A stretch of 8,046 bases of DNA from Candidatus Dadabacteria bacterium (lineage in GTDB: Bacteria > J088), in NCBI GenBank assembly GCA_003695505.1, contig RFIY01000103.1:1-8046 (forward strand). The letters run 5' to 3'. Position numbers and translations under genes: made by a program. Positions 1 to 8,046 of this stretch are shown here, one piece after another. Position 1 is the first letter of the stretch. The number at the start of each line of letters is the position of its first letter. The notes under the pieces were generated by a model. It saw only the letters and a list, made by a program, of their open reading frames with translations. It searched no databases and had not been told where the DNA came from.

Positions 1-119
1 ATGAGCTGGCCAGGTGGGATCGCTGCGGTGACCGGTTCGGGTGCCGAGAAGGCCGGACTGGCGGCGAGAAGTACCACGCCAAGCGCCATTACGATGCTAG
101 GATTGCGCGTGCTGCTCAT
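1..119 (-). CDS. Exported protein of unknown function, N-terminal fragment cut by window edge
   Basis: Reading starts at an ATG at 119-117 that overlaps the xseA stop codon as ATGA, and it stays open to the window edge: 39 full codons plus two bases. The overlapping xseA 3' end supplies a strong ribosome binding site (GAAGAAGGGG, about 6 nt before the ATG), so this start is well supported and the gene is probably translationally coupled to xseA. The peptide has a basic N-terminus (R5), a hydrophobic core at about residues 9-20, and an SPAFSA-type segment consistent with signal peptidase I cleavage near residue 25 or 26. The mature protein would then begin APEP and be periplasmic or secreted. 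Too little is present to name a family. It is not a lipoprotein, because no lipobox cysteine is visible. The minus-strand reading is preferred over the overlapping plus-strand frame because of the coupling, the RBS and the signal peptide. Confidence 0.72.
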   Translation of the reverse strand, partial: MSSTRNPSIVMALGVVLLAASPAFSAPEPVTAAIPPGQL

Positions 120-1366
120 GCTGCCCCTTCTTCGAGCTGGACCGATTCAATGCGGCTCTGTGCGACGCCATCGGCGAATCGGAGGTCGACTGTCTGCCCC
201 GGGGTAAGATCTGCGGCCCGCGTAACGGGCTGCCCTCCGCACTCCGCCATCGTGTAGCCGCGCGCCAGCGGGCGCAACGGGTCGACACCGTCCAGCCGGG
301 CAACAAGGTGGTTCAGTCGCTGCTGACGTCGCTCGATATCGGTTCGGATCGCGCGATTGCAGCGCGCGAAGAGATCGTCCAGACGCTGTCGTTGCCATTC
401 AAGGCGCCGACCCGGGTGAGGCAGCAGCCGCTGCAACCGCTCGATCCGCTCTCTTTTCTGGTTCAGTGCCTGGGTCAGCGCGCGCGTCAGGCGGTCATGG
501 CCGGCAGTGACATCGGCCAGCAGTTGCCGCCGATCCGGAAAAACGAGTTCTGCCGCGGCACTTGGTGTCGGTGCCCGCAGGTCGGCAACGAGATCCGCGA
601 TCGTCGTATCGGTCTCGTGCCCCACGGCCGAGACGACCGGCACATCCGATGAGAAAATGGCCCGCGCGACGGGTTCGGTGTTGAATGGCCACAGATCTTC
701 GAGGCTGCCGCCACCACGGGCCACGATCAGGACATCGATGCCCTGATGCTGCAATCGGCCAATCGCGGCTGCGATCTCGTTTTCGGCGCCGTCGCCCTGG
801 ACGCGGGTTGGCGCGATGACGATGTCGATCCCGGGATGCCGCCTGCGACTGACCTGTAGGATGTCGCGAATCACCGCACCCTTTGGGCTGGTTGCAACGC
901 CCACGCGTTTCGGCAGGCGCGGAATTCGGCGCTTGCGATCTTCGTCGAACAACCCCTCGTCGCGTAGCCGCGCGCAGAGCTGTTCGAATGCAACCGCCAG
1001 CGCGCCGGCACCTTCGGGTTCAAGCTGCCGCGCAATCACCTGCAACTGCCCACGATCGCGGTAGATCCCCGGTTCGCCGAACAACAGGACCGCCATACCT
1101 TCTTCGGGTCGCCAGCGCAGGCGCGCGGCGTCGCGCGCAAACAGCACGCAGGAGATCTGGGCGACGTCGTCCTTGAGCGTGAAATAGTAGTGGCCACTGC
1201 GGGCGTGCGTCAGGCCACTGATCTCGCCCCGCAGCCACAGCCCCGGAAACAGATCTCGCAGTTGTTCATCGAGCGCCTCGACGGCCTGACTGACCGTCAG
1301 AACCGGGAATCCCTCGCGGTATTCGATCTCGTGCGGTACGTCGAGCAGGGCGACTTCCTCTAACAT
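116..1366 (-). CDS. xseA: Exodeoxyribonuclease VII large subunit (XseA)
   Basis: Large, catalytic subunit of exonuclease VII, a cytoplasmic metal-independent nuclease that degrades single-stranded DNA from both ends to oligonucleotides and works with several copies of small subunit XseB. The 416-residue protein shows an N-terminal OB-fold DNA-binding domain (about 20-115, with GEISGL at 48-53 and HYYFTLKD at 59-66). The catalytic domain contains TSPKGAVIRDIL (159-170), ARGGGSLEDLWPFN (216-229) and SAVGHETDTTIADLVADLRAPTPSAAAE in two consecutive stretches at 246-273. A helical region follows to about 360, and then the LARGY motif (367-371) of the C-terminal segment. It is about 40 residues shorter than E. 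coli XseA (456), and the shortfall lies in the helical stalk between SAAAE and LARGY. The ATG at 1366-1364 has a weak GGA-type RBS. The gene follows the lipoprotein gene on the same strand after 117 bp, with a perfect inverted repeat between them. No xseB is in the window. Confidence 0.97.
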   Translation of the reverse strand: MLEEVALLDVPHEIEYREGFPVLTVSQAVEALDEQLRDLFPGLWLRGEISGLTHARSGHYYFTLKDDVAQISCVLFARDAARLRWRPEEGMAVLLFGEPGIYRDRGQLQVIARQLEPEGAGALAVAFEQLCARLRDEGLFDEDRKRRIPRLPKRVGVATSPKGAVIRDILQVSRRRHPGIDIVIAPTRVQGDGAENEIAAAIGRLQHQGIDVLIVARGGGSLEDLWPFNTEPVARAIFSSDVPVVSAVGHETDTTIADLVADLRAPTPSAAAELVFPDRRQLLADVTAGHDRLTRALTQALNQKRERIERLQRLLPHPGRRLEWQRQRLDDLFARCNRAIRTDIERRQQRLNHLVARLDGVDPLRPLARGYTMAECGGQPVTRAADLTPGQTVDLRFADGVAQSRIESVQLEEGAA

Positions 1367-1382
1367 GCAGATCCAGACGTGA

Positions 1383-1404
1383 CGGGTACAACCTATTGTA
1401 CCCG
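1383..1404. repeat. Perfect inverted repeat just upstream of xseA
   Basis: Arms CGGGTACAA (1383-1391) and TTGTACCCG (1396-1404) are exact reverse complements separated by CCTA. The repeat ends 17 bp before the xseA start. Read on the minus strand it contains TACAAT, one mismatch from a sigma-70 -10 box, but I see no good -35 element at 16-18 bp. No T-run follows on either strand, so it does not look like an intrinsic terminator for the lipoprotein gene. It could be an operator for a dimeric regulator overlapping the xseA promoter, or an RNA hairpin in the leader. The repeat itself is certain; its role is inferred. Confidence 0.75.
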
Positions 1405-1483
1405 CGCGATCGCAGACATTTCCATCGTTGATGGCGCGATTCAGTACGCCAATGAAGGGAAAGCGGTAGCTGTGATGCCTGTG

Positions 1484-4153
1484 TCAGCAGCCTGAATCAT
1501 TGCCGCTGGTATCTTCCAGCCCCCAGACGCTCACCTGGTTTCGGATCGCGGTCACTGCCGTTTGGCACAAACCAGCGTTGTTCGTGATGAAAAAGTCGTT
1601 CAGACCACCGCTGAGTACCGGGAACGACAATTGGCTCAGCGATGTATTGTTGTCCACAATCATATCTCTGCCGATCAGCGAAAGGTCCGGAAACGTAGCC
1701 TGGATCAGGGCAGGGTTGCTAGTCAGCAAAAGCGATCCGTAGATGGCTGCGACCGGGATCGAGACGGTAGTCAGAGCGGCGTTGTTGGAAATGGCGAGGC
1801 GTTCGCTACCGGAAGTCCCGACGGTAGAGAGGCTGGGCAGCAAAAGCGTGTCAAGTGTCGCGTTCCCATCAAATTCCATCGATCCGGAAACCTGAATGAG
1901 TGCGGCTTCGAAGCGGCTGAGCATCGGATTGGCTTTCACGAACAACCCTGCCGGGTTTATGCCGTCCCCGATATCCGTCAGGCGATCCAATGTGATCGCA
2001 GTCAGCGCCGAACCAGAAATCGTCATCGAACCGGCGACGTTGCTGAGTGCGGTCTGGAAGCGCGACAGGGCTGCGTTTCCGGCGACGAGCACTCCGGAGC
2101 CGGAGACGGTTTCCTTTCCGACATCCGACAAGACGGGCAGTGCGACCGTCGTTAATGCGCTGTTGTTAGTGATGTCAATCGCCCCGGGTAGCTGCTGCAC
2201 CGTCATTGAAAGACTTTCCAGTAGCGCGTTGCCTGAAATCTGTGCTGACAGCCCCGAGTCGGACTTGCCCAGAGACTGGAGATCGTTCAGCGCGAGGTCG
2301 ATCAAGGAATCATTATTGACCACCATCAGCGCACCGGCGATACCCGAAACCGCGGTCTCGAAAACTGAAAGCTTCGGATTGTCGCGGACGGTGAGGCCAT
2401 GGTTCCGACCGTCATCTCTGCCAATGAATGGCAGGCGCGGCATGGTTACATAAGTCAGTTCCGCGTTTGCGGCGATCGTGACGGAGCCGGGGCACTGCTT
2501 GACAGGCAACGATACGGCATGAAGCTGCTTGTTGCTCTCGATCAGGAATGAAATCCCCGCCGAATCTCGCCCGATATCGGCAAGGTCATTCAATGTCAGA
2601 ACCTCGAGCGCGTCATTGCCAGTGATGAGGATGCCTCCGGCGGCCGTGGTGACTGGTGCTGTTACCGCCGCGAGTGCATTCAGGTCGCGCAGCACGAGAT
2701 CGCCCCCCAACGTCATCAGATTTGGGAGCTCCAGTGAAACCATTGCTGGATTGTTTGACAATTCCAGATTGCCGCCAATGTTGTACGCCGGCGATGCCCA
2801 GGTGCTGAGGAGCGGATTGTCACAGATTTTTACAGAGCCATTCAATGTCACCGCCGGCAAATACAAGCTCTCCAGGACGGGATTGCCACAGATCCGAACA
2901 TCGTGACCAACCGACATAACCGGCATGACGACTGCCGTGAGTGTCTGAGCAGCGGCAATCTGAACGTCTCCGATCACCGTTTGCACAGGGAGTACCAGCC
3001 GCGAAATGGCCGCCGCTTCCCCACTGTTAGCGTCTGTCACCAGACGAATGTCTCCCGTCACTGTCCAGGTCGTGGGCGACTGGATGTCAATGACGCCGCT
3101 TGCGGTTGCGGCGATGTCCACTCCTCCAACGCGCTGCAATGACGGCAACGCTTCGGCGGAGGCAAATGCTGAATCGAAGACCAGCGTGCCGGTAATTTCG
3201 GTTACAGCCTGGATCAGAAAGAGATCTACGGCGTTGGCGACCGCGTAGTCGCCTTCGATTCGGGTCGGAAACTGTATGGCATTTGCGCCGCAATCCGCCG
3301 CATTGACCGCGCCATCATCATTCTGATCCTCATCCGGCAGGTCGCCGACGCCGTCGCCGTTGAGGTCCCAGCAATGCTGTCCCGAAGTGCCGTTCTGACC
3401 ATCCTGACCGTGACAGTCGTCGACATCGACCAGGCCATCGCCGTTGAGGTCTTCGCCAGGCAGGTCGGGATTGCCGTTCCCGTTCAGGTCCCAGCAGGAC
3501 TGGCCTGCGGTGGTCGGGTCGATCGCGGTGACGGTGAAGTCCGGTATGATCGTTTCCTGCTGGTACTCGACCACCACGGCTGGAGCCGTGGCCGCTGTCG
3601 TACTGGTGCCCTTCGCAACGACGCGATAGCTGCCGACCGGAACCCTGGAAATCGTAAAGGAACCATCATCATCGCTCAATGCGAGCCACGATGTGCCCGG
3701 AATGTAAACCAGGACATGGCCGTCAGATTCGCGTCCGTTGACGTTCACGTTGCCGCTGATGTCTCCGGTAGGTGTAAACACGAGCGTCTCGACCGAGACC
3801 GAGCCCTGGGTCGGGACGGTCAGCGGGTGCATGATGACCTGTTCCAGTGTGTCTGGCCCAGCGGCCGCCTGGAGCTGGTATGCGCCAGCGGCTACGTTGC
3901 GGAATCGGAACTGGCCAGATTCATCCGCGACGACGATCAGCTCGTCTGGACCATCAAGGGTCACCACGGCGCCCGATGCGGGTCCGAGATCGCCGAGCAG
4001 TACCTGGCCCGTCAGGTCGGTGTGGCCCGAACCGACAGCAGGATTGTCATCGGGCTGTCGTAAAACCGGCCCGCAAGCGGACGTTACCGTCAACAGAAGG
4101 CAAAAAGCCGAGGCGCGGGCAATGGAGCCCGTGACGAATGGAAACTTTTGCAT
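1484..4153 (-). CDS. Predicted surface lipoprotein: two carboxypeptidase-regulatory-like domains, calcium-loop modules and receptor-L-like leucine-rich repeats
   Basis: This 889-residue protein is not a member of a named family I can identify, but its architecture is readable. A lipoprotein signal peptide ends in LTVTSAC with C27 as the likely lipidated residue, and a disordered linker follows. Two beta-sandwich units of the carboxypeptidase-regulatory type come next: about 46-128 (TGQVLLGDLGPASGAVV, then DESGQFRFRNVAAGAYQL) and about 129-208 (GDISGNVNVNG, then DDDGSFTISRVPVGSYRVVAKG). Residues 220-288 hold two Cys-bounded acidic modules with EF-hand/dockerin-like calcium loops. From about 315 to 862 runs a leucine-rich solenoid of receptor-L-domain type with the core pattern G-x-hydrophobic-x-I-x-x-N-x-x-L-x-x-L-x-L-P. 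The C-terminus ends in a Cys-containing cap (C863, C889). The ATG at 4153-4151 is preceded by GGTGAGG at a slightly long spacing of 10 nt. The 89 bp before it contain CATAAT but no convincing -35. Likely role: outer-membrane surface binding or adhesion (inferred). Confidence 0.85.
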   Translation of the reverse strand: MQKFPFVTGSIARASAFCLLLTVTSACGPVLRQPDDNPAVGSGHTDLTGQVLLGDLGPASGAVVTLDGPDELIVVADESGQFRFRNVAAGAYQLQAAAGPDTLEQVIMHPLTVPTQGSVSVETLVFTPTGDISGNVNVNGRESDGHVLVYIPGTSWLALSDDDGSFTISRVPVGSYRVVAKGTSTTAATAPAVVVEYQQETIIPDFTVTAIDPTTAGQSCWDLNGNGNPDLPGEDLNGDGLVDVDDCHGQDGQNGTSGQHCWDLNGDGVGDLPDEDQNDDGAVNAADCGANAIQFPTRIEGDYAVANAVDLFLIQAVTEITGTLVFDSAFASAEALPSLQRVGGVDIAATASGVIDIQSPTTWTVTGDIRLVTDANSGEAAAISRLVLPVQTVIGDVQIAAAQTLTAVVMPVMSVGHDVRICGNPVLESLYLPAVTLNGSVKICDNPLLSTWASPAYNIGGNLELSNNPAMVSLELPNLMTLGGDLVLRDLNALAAVTAPVTTAAGGILITGNDALEVLTLNDLADIGRDSAGISFLIESNKQLHAVSLPVKQCPGSVTIAANAELTYVTMPRLPFIGRDDGRNHGLTVRDNPKLSVFETAVSGIAGALMVVNNDSLIDLALNDLQSLGKSDSGLSAQISGNALLESLSMTVQQLPGAIDITNNSALTTVALPVLSDVGKETVSGSGVLVAGNAALSRFQTALSNVAGSMTISGSALTAITLDRLTDIGDGINPAGLFVKANPMLSRFEAALIQVSGSMEFDGNATLDTLLLPSLSTVGTSGSERLAISNNAALTTVSIPVAAIYGSLLLTSNPALIQATFPDLSLIGRDMIVDNNTSLSQLSFPVLSGGLNDFFITNNAGLCQTAVTAIRNQVSVWGLEDTSGNDSGC
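1676..2575 (-). repeat. Six ~50-residue leucine-rich dyads in the lipoprotein solenoid
   Basis: Residues 527-826 divide into six consecutive dyads: 527-576, 577-627, 628-677, 678-727, 728-777 and 778-826. Each has a longer unit (26-28 residues, beginning IG/LG/VG plus a 4-5 residue loop) followed by a shorter unit (22-23 residues, beginning with a hydrophobic residue, then P/A/S/Y, then G). Both unit types share I/V-x-x-N-x-x-L-x-x-hydrophobic. The pattern is clear at protein level, while the DNA copies have diverged, which suggests old duplications. More irregular single units precede it (about 393-526) and follow it (827-862). Confidence 0.7.
3290..3496 (-). repeat. Duplicated Cys-bounded calcium-loop module inside the lipoprotein
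   Basis: Residues 220-247 and 261-288 of the lipoprotein are two copies of one 28-residue module of the form CWDLNG-G--DLP-ED-N-DG-V---DC. Each begins with CWDLNG and ends with DC, so both have exactly the same Cys-to-Cys distance. Each contains two acidic loops. DLNGDGLVDVDD (235-246) fits the 12-residue EF-hand/dockerin loop D-x-N-x-D-G-x-x-D-x-x-D exactly. DQNDDGAVNAAD (276-287) is the equivalent loop in the second copy. The linker between the copies is a hydrophilic Gly-rich stretch (HGQDGQNGTSGQH). Calcium binding and an internal disulfide per module are inferred from the pattern. Confidence 0.75.
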
Positions 4154-4242
4154 GGGAGAACAACCTCACCGCATAAGAGCCTTGTTCGCAAATTATGATA
4201 ACACGGGTTTGACAGGTCGCCCTCCGCCCGCGACGCCCGATC

Positions 4243-5835
4243 CTAAGGGTAGTGCGACAACGGATCGAGCACCGTATCACGGGGGTGATCGCTCGCGCGC
4301 GGGTAATCGAGGGTGTAATGCAGTCCCCGGCTTTCGCGGCGGCGTTTGGCGCTCTGAACGATGATCCAGGCGACCTGCACCAAGTTGCGCAATTCGAGCA
4401 GATCCTTGTTGGGACGGACATTCCAGTAATAATCGAGAACTTCTGCGGCCAGCATTTGCATCCGGCGCTCGGCACGTTCGAGACGGCGACTGGTACGCAC
4501 GATGCCGACGTAGCTGCTCATTGTGCGACGCAGTTCGTCCCAGTTATGCGTGACGATGACCTGCTCGTCTGGTTCAACGGCATCACCATAGTGCCACTCC
4601 AGTGAGCGATCGCCATCGACATCGGGTATGTCGGGTTCCGTGTCGAGAATATGGTTTGCCGCGAAGCGAGCCATGACCATGCCTTCGAGCAAACTGTTCG
4701 AGGCAAGGCGGTTTGCGCCATGCAGACCGGTATGGGCGACTTCGCCGATCGCATACAGTCCGGGAATCGCCGTCTGTCCGTTCAGGTCCGACCAGAGACC
4801 ACCGCATTGATAATGCGCCGCCGGAACAACCGGGATGGGTTCTTTGCGCATATCGAATCCATACGCGAGGCAGGCCTTCAACAGATTCGGAAAGCGTCGT
4901 TCGATGAACTCCGCTGGCTTCATCGAGATGTCGAGAAAGACGCAGTCGGCGCCGGTGCGCTTGATCTCCGCATCGATCGCACGTGCAACGATGTCGCGCG
5001 GCGCAAGTTCCGCCAGCGGATGCACATCCGGCATGAAACGTTTTCCAGCGGCATTGACCAGTACGGCGCCTTCTCCGCGAACGGCCTCCGAGATCAGAAA
5101 ATTCTTCGCCTGTGGGTGAAACAGGCAGGTGGGGTGGAACTGTGTGAATTCCATATTGATCGCGCGGCATCCGGCGCGCCAGCCCATCGCCAGCCCGTCA
5201 CCCGTGGCCACGTCCGGGTTGCTGGTGTACAGGTAGACCTTTCCGGACCCCCCGGTGGCCAGCACGGTTGCGCGAGCGATCCATGGTTCGATGGCACCCG
5301 AGCCAATGTCGAGTACATACGCGCCGAGGCAGGCGTCGGGCTGTTGCTTGAACTTCCGTCGGCGCGTGATCAGGTCGACGCCCATATGGTATTCGAACAG
5401 CTCGATATTCGGATGTTCCCTGGCCCGCGCGGCAAGGGTGCGGCCGATCTCGGCGCCGGTGATGTCGCCGGCGTGCAGAATCCGTCGAAAACTGTGGCCG
5501 CCTTCACGACCCAGGTCGAATTTGCCGTCCTTTCGTGAAAACGGCACGCCCCAGTTGACGAGATCCTGGATGACCGCCGGGCCTTCGGCAACAATGCGCC
5601 GAACGACCTGTGGGTCGCTCAGCCCGCCTCCGGTCTTCAGCGTGTCCGCGATATGCGCTTCGACAGAGTCGTCAGGCGCAATGGCGGCGGCGATACCGCC
5701 TTGCGCACGATAGGTGTTGCTGTCTTCGATGTGTCCCTTCGTCAGGACCGAGACGTGGTGCCGTTCCGCAAGGCGTAACGCCAGGCTGAGACCGGCAATG
5801 CCGCTGCCAAGAATCAGGATGTCCGCCTGTCGCAT
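4243..5835 (-). CDS. nadB: L-aspartate oxidase (NadB)
   Basis: Cytoplasmic FAD enzyme that oxidises L-aspartate to iminoaspartate, using oxygen or fumarate as acceptor. It is the first step of de novo NAD synthesis; quinolinate synthase NadA takes the product, and nadA is not in this window. The 530 residues (E. coli 540) show the FAD-binding [11 protein letters not shown] (10-20), [11 protein letters not shown] (42-52), the oxidase-specific [18 protein letters not shown] (110-127), the [13 protein letters not shown] flavin segment (195-207), EFTQFHPT (229-236), [10 protein letters not shown] (277-286) and the C-terminal FAD segment [16 protein letters not shown] (370-385). Residues E111, H234, R280, H341 and R376 match E. 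coli E121, H244, R290, H351 and R386 with a constant offset of ten. This separates it from the succinate dehydrogenase and fumarate reductase flavoproteins. A C-terminal helical domain is present (about 430-510). The ATG at 5835-5833 follows AGAAGGCGG. The gene diverges from metK; the lipoprotein gene lies downstream. Confidence 0.97.
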   Translation of the reverse strand: MRQADILILGSGIAGLSLALRLAERHHVSVLTKGHIEDSNTYRAQGGIAAAIAPDDSVEAHIADTLKTGGGLSDPQVVRRIVAEGPAVIQDLVNWGVPFSRKDGKFDLGREGGHSFRRILHAGDITGAEIGRTLAARAREHPNIELFEYHMGVDLITRRRKFKQQPDACLGAYVLDIGSGAIEPWIARATVLATGGSGKVYLYTSNPDVATGDGLAMGWRAGCRAINMEFTQFHPTCLFHPQAKNFLISEAVRGEGAVLVNAAGKRFMPDVHPLAELAPRDIVARAIDAEIKRTGADCVFLDISMKPAEFIERRFPNLLKACLAYGFDMRKEPIPVVPAAHYQCGGLWSDLNGQTAIPGLYAIGEVAHTGLHGANRLASNSLLEGMVMARFAANHILDTEPDIPDVDGDRSLEWHYGDAVEPDEQVIVTHNWDELRRTMSSYVGIVRTSRRLERAERRMQMLAAEVLDYYWNVRPNKDLLELRNLVQVAWIIVQSAKRRRESRGLHYTLDYPRASDHPRDTVLDPLSHYP

Positions 5836-5918
5836 CTGCGCGCCGCCTTCTCACGTTGCCCCCGGCACCGCGTTTCGAGGCGCGAGGGCAGAAGGGTGGA
5901 ACCCGTTGGATAAACAGT

Positions 5919-5924
5919 TATAAT
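5919..5924 (+). promoter_or_regulatory. Probable -10 box of the metK promoter
   Basis: A perfect TATAAT in a short AT-rich island (about 5910-5930) stands out in the otherwise GC-rich 164-bp region between the divergent nadB and metK starts. The hexamer 17 bp upstream (GTGGAA at 5896-5901) is only a weak -35, so an activator may be needed if this is the promoter. Transcription would begin near 5931, leaving a leader of about 70 nt before the metK ATG. The AT-rich island could also serve nadB on the other strand, but I see no good -35 in that direction. No MetJ-box array is visible. Confidence 0.4.
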
Positions 5925-5999
5925 AAACCACGTTGGCTGCCCCGCCGCGTGGCGGCGCGTCTTTCATCTGCACGTTTATCCGAAAGCGAACAATCTACG

Positions 6000-8046
<2,047 letters not shown>

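Noticed and set aside
1371-1386. AGACGT near the xseA start as a MetJ-type half site
   Set aside because: Only a single degenerate copy next to a gene unrelated to methionine. MetJ sites occur as tandem 8-bp boxes, and none are seen near metK.
1379-1495. Short plus-strand frame ending ADISIVDGAIQYANEGKA...SAA, starting from a possible GTG
   Set aside because: It looks mildly protein-like, but it has no good start or RBS, overlaps the inverted repeat and matches nothing I recognise. It may be chance or a gene remnant.
3410-3450. Gly/Gln-rich linker between the calcium modules as a collagen-like repeat
   Set aside because: Too short, and without a sustained Gly-x-y periodicity.
3374-4063. 229-codon and other long plus-strand frames opposite the lipoprotein gene
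   Set aside because: The minus-strand frame is continuous over 889 codons with a signal peptide and regular repeats. The plus-strand frames have no start signals and no pattern.
4192-4220. Possible promoter for the lipoprotein gene (CATAAT on the minus strand) and a TTGACA on the plus strand
   Set aside because: The -35 at 17 bp from CATAAT is poor (GCGACC). The plus-strand TTGACA has no -10 partner and no plus-strand gene to serve.
4651-5538. 295-codon plus-strand frame opposite nadB
   Set aside because: Shadow of nadB, whose motifs and catalytic residues are intact.

Overview
The window is about 8 kb of GC-rich bacterial DNA that is almost fully coding. It holds four recognisable housekeeping genes (xseA, nadB, metK, ahcY), one large accessory lipoprotein gene, and the start of an exported protein at the left edge. 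The protein sequences (NadB with E. coli-equivalent catalytic residues, a proteobacterial-type MetK, an AhcY with the ~40-residue insertion) suggest a Proteobacterium, most likely a gammaproteobacterium. No 16S rRNA or other decisive marker is present, so that placement is an inference.

Left part, minus strand, read from high to low coordinates. nadB (4243-5835, L-aspartate oxidase) is followed after 89 bp by an 889-residue predicted lipoprotein (1484-4153). After a further 117 bp comes xseA (116-1366, exonuclease VII large subunit). The xseA stop overlaps by ATGA the start of an exported protein that runs off the window at position 1. A perfect 9-bp inverted repeat lies just upstream of xseA.

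Right part, plus strand. metK (6000-7160, S-adenosylmethionine synthetase) diverges from nadB across a 164-bp intergenic region with a good -10 box. It is followed after a 58-bp A-rich gap by ahcY (7219 to the window end, S-adenosylhomocysteine hydrolase). Together they form a compact SAM-cycle unit: MetK makes SAM, methyltransferases turn it into SAH, and AhcY removes the SAH.

The most unusual item is the 889-residue lipoprotein. It combines a lipobox, two carboxypeptidase-regulatory-like beta-sandwich domains, a duplicated Cys-bounded calcium-loop module and a long receptor-L-domain-like leucine-rich solenoid. In the solenoid, 26-28-residue and 22-23-residue units alternate to give six dyads of ~50 residues. 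It sits between two housekeeping genes and looks like a surface binding or adhesion protein. I found no tRNA, rRNA, CRISPR array, insertion sequence or known riboswitch, and no non-coding stretch longer than 164 bp.
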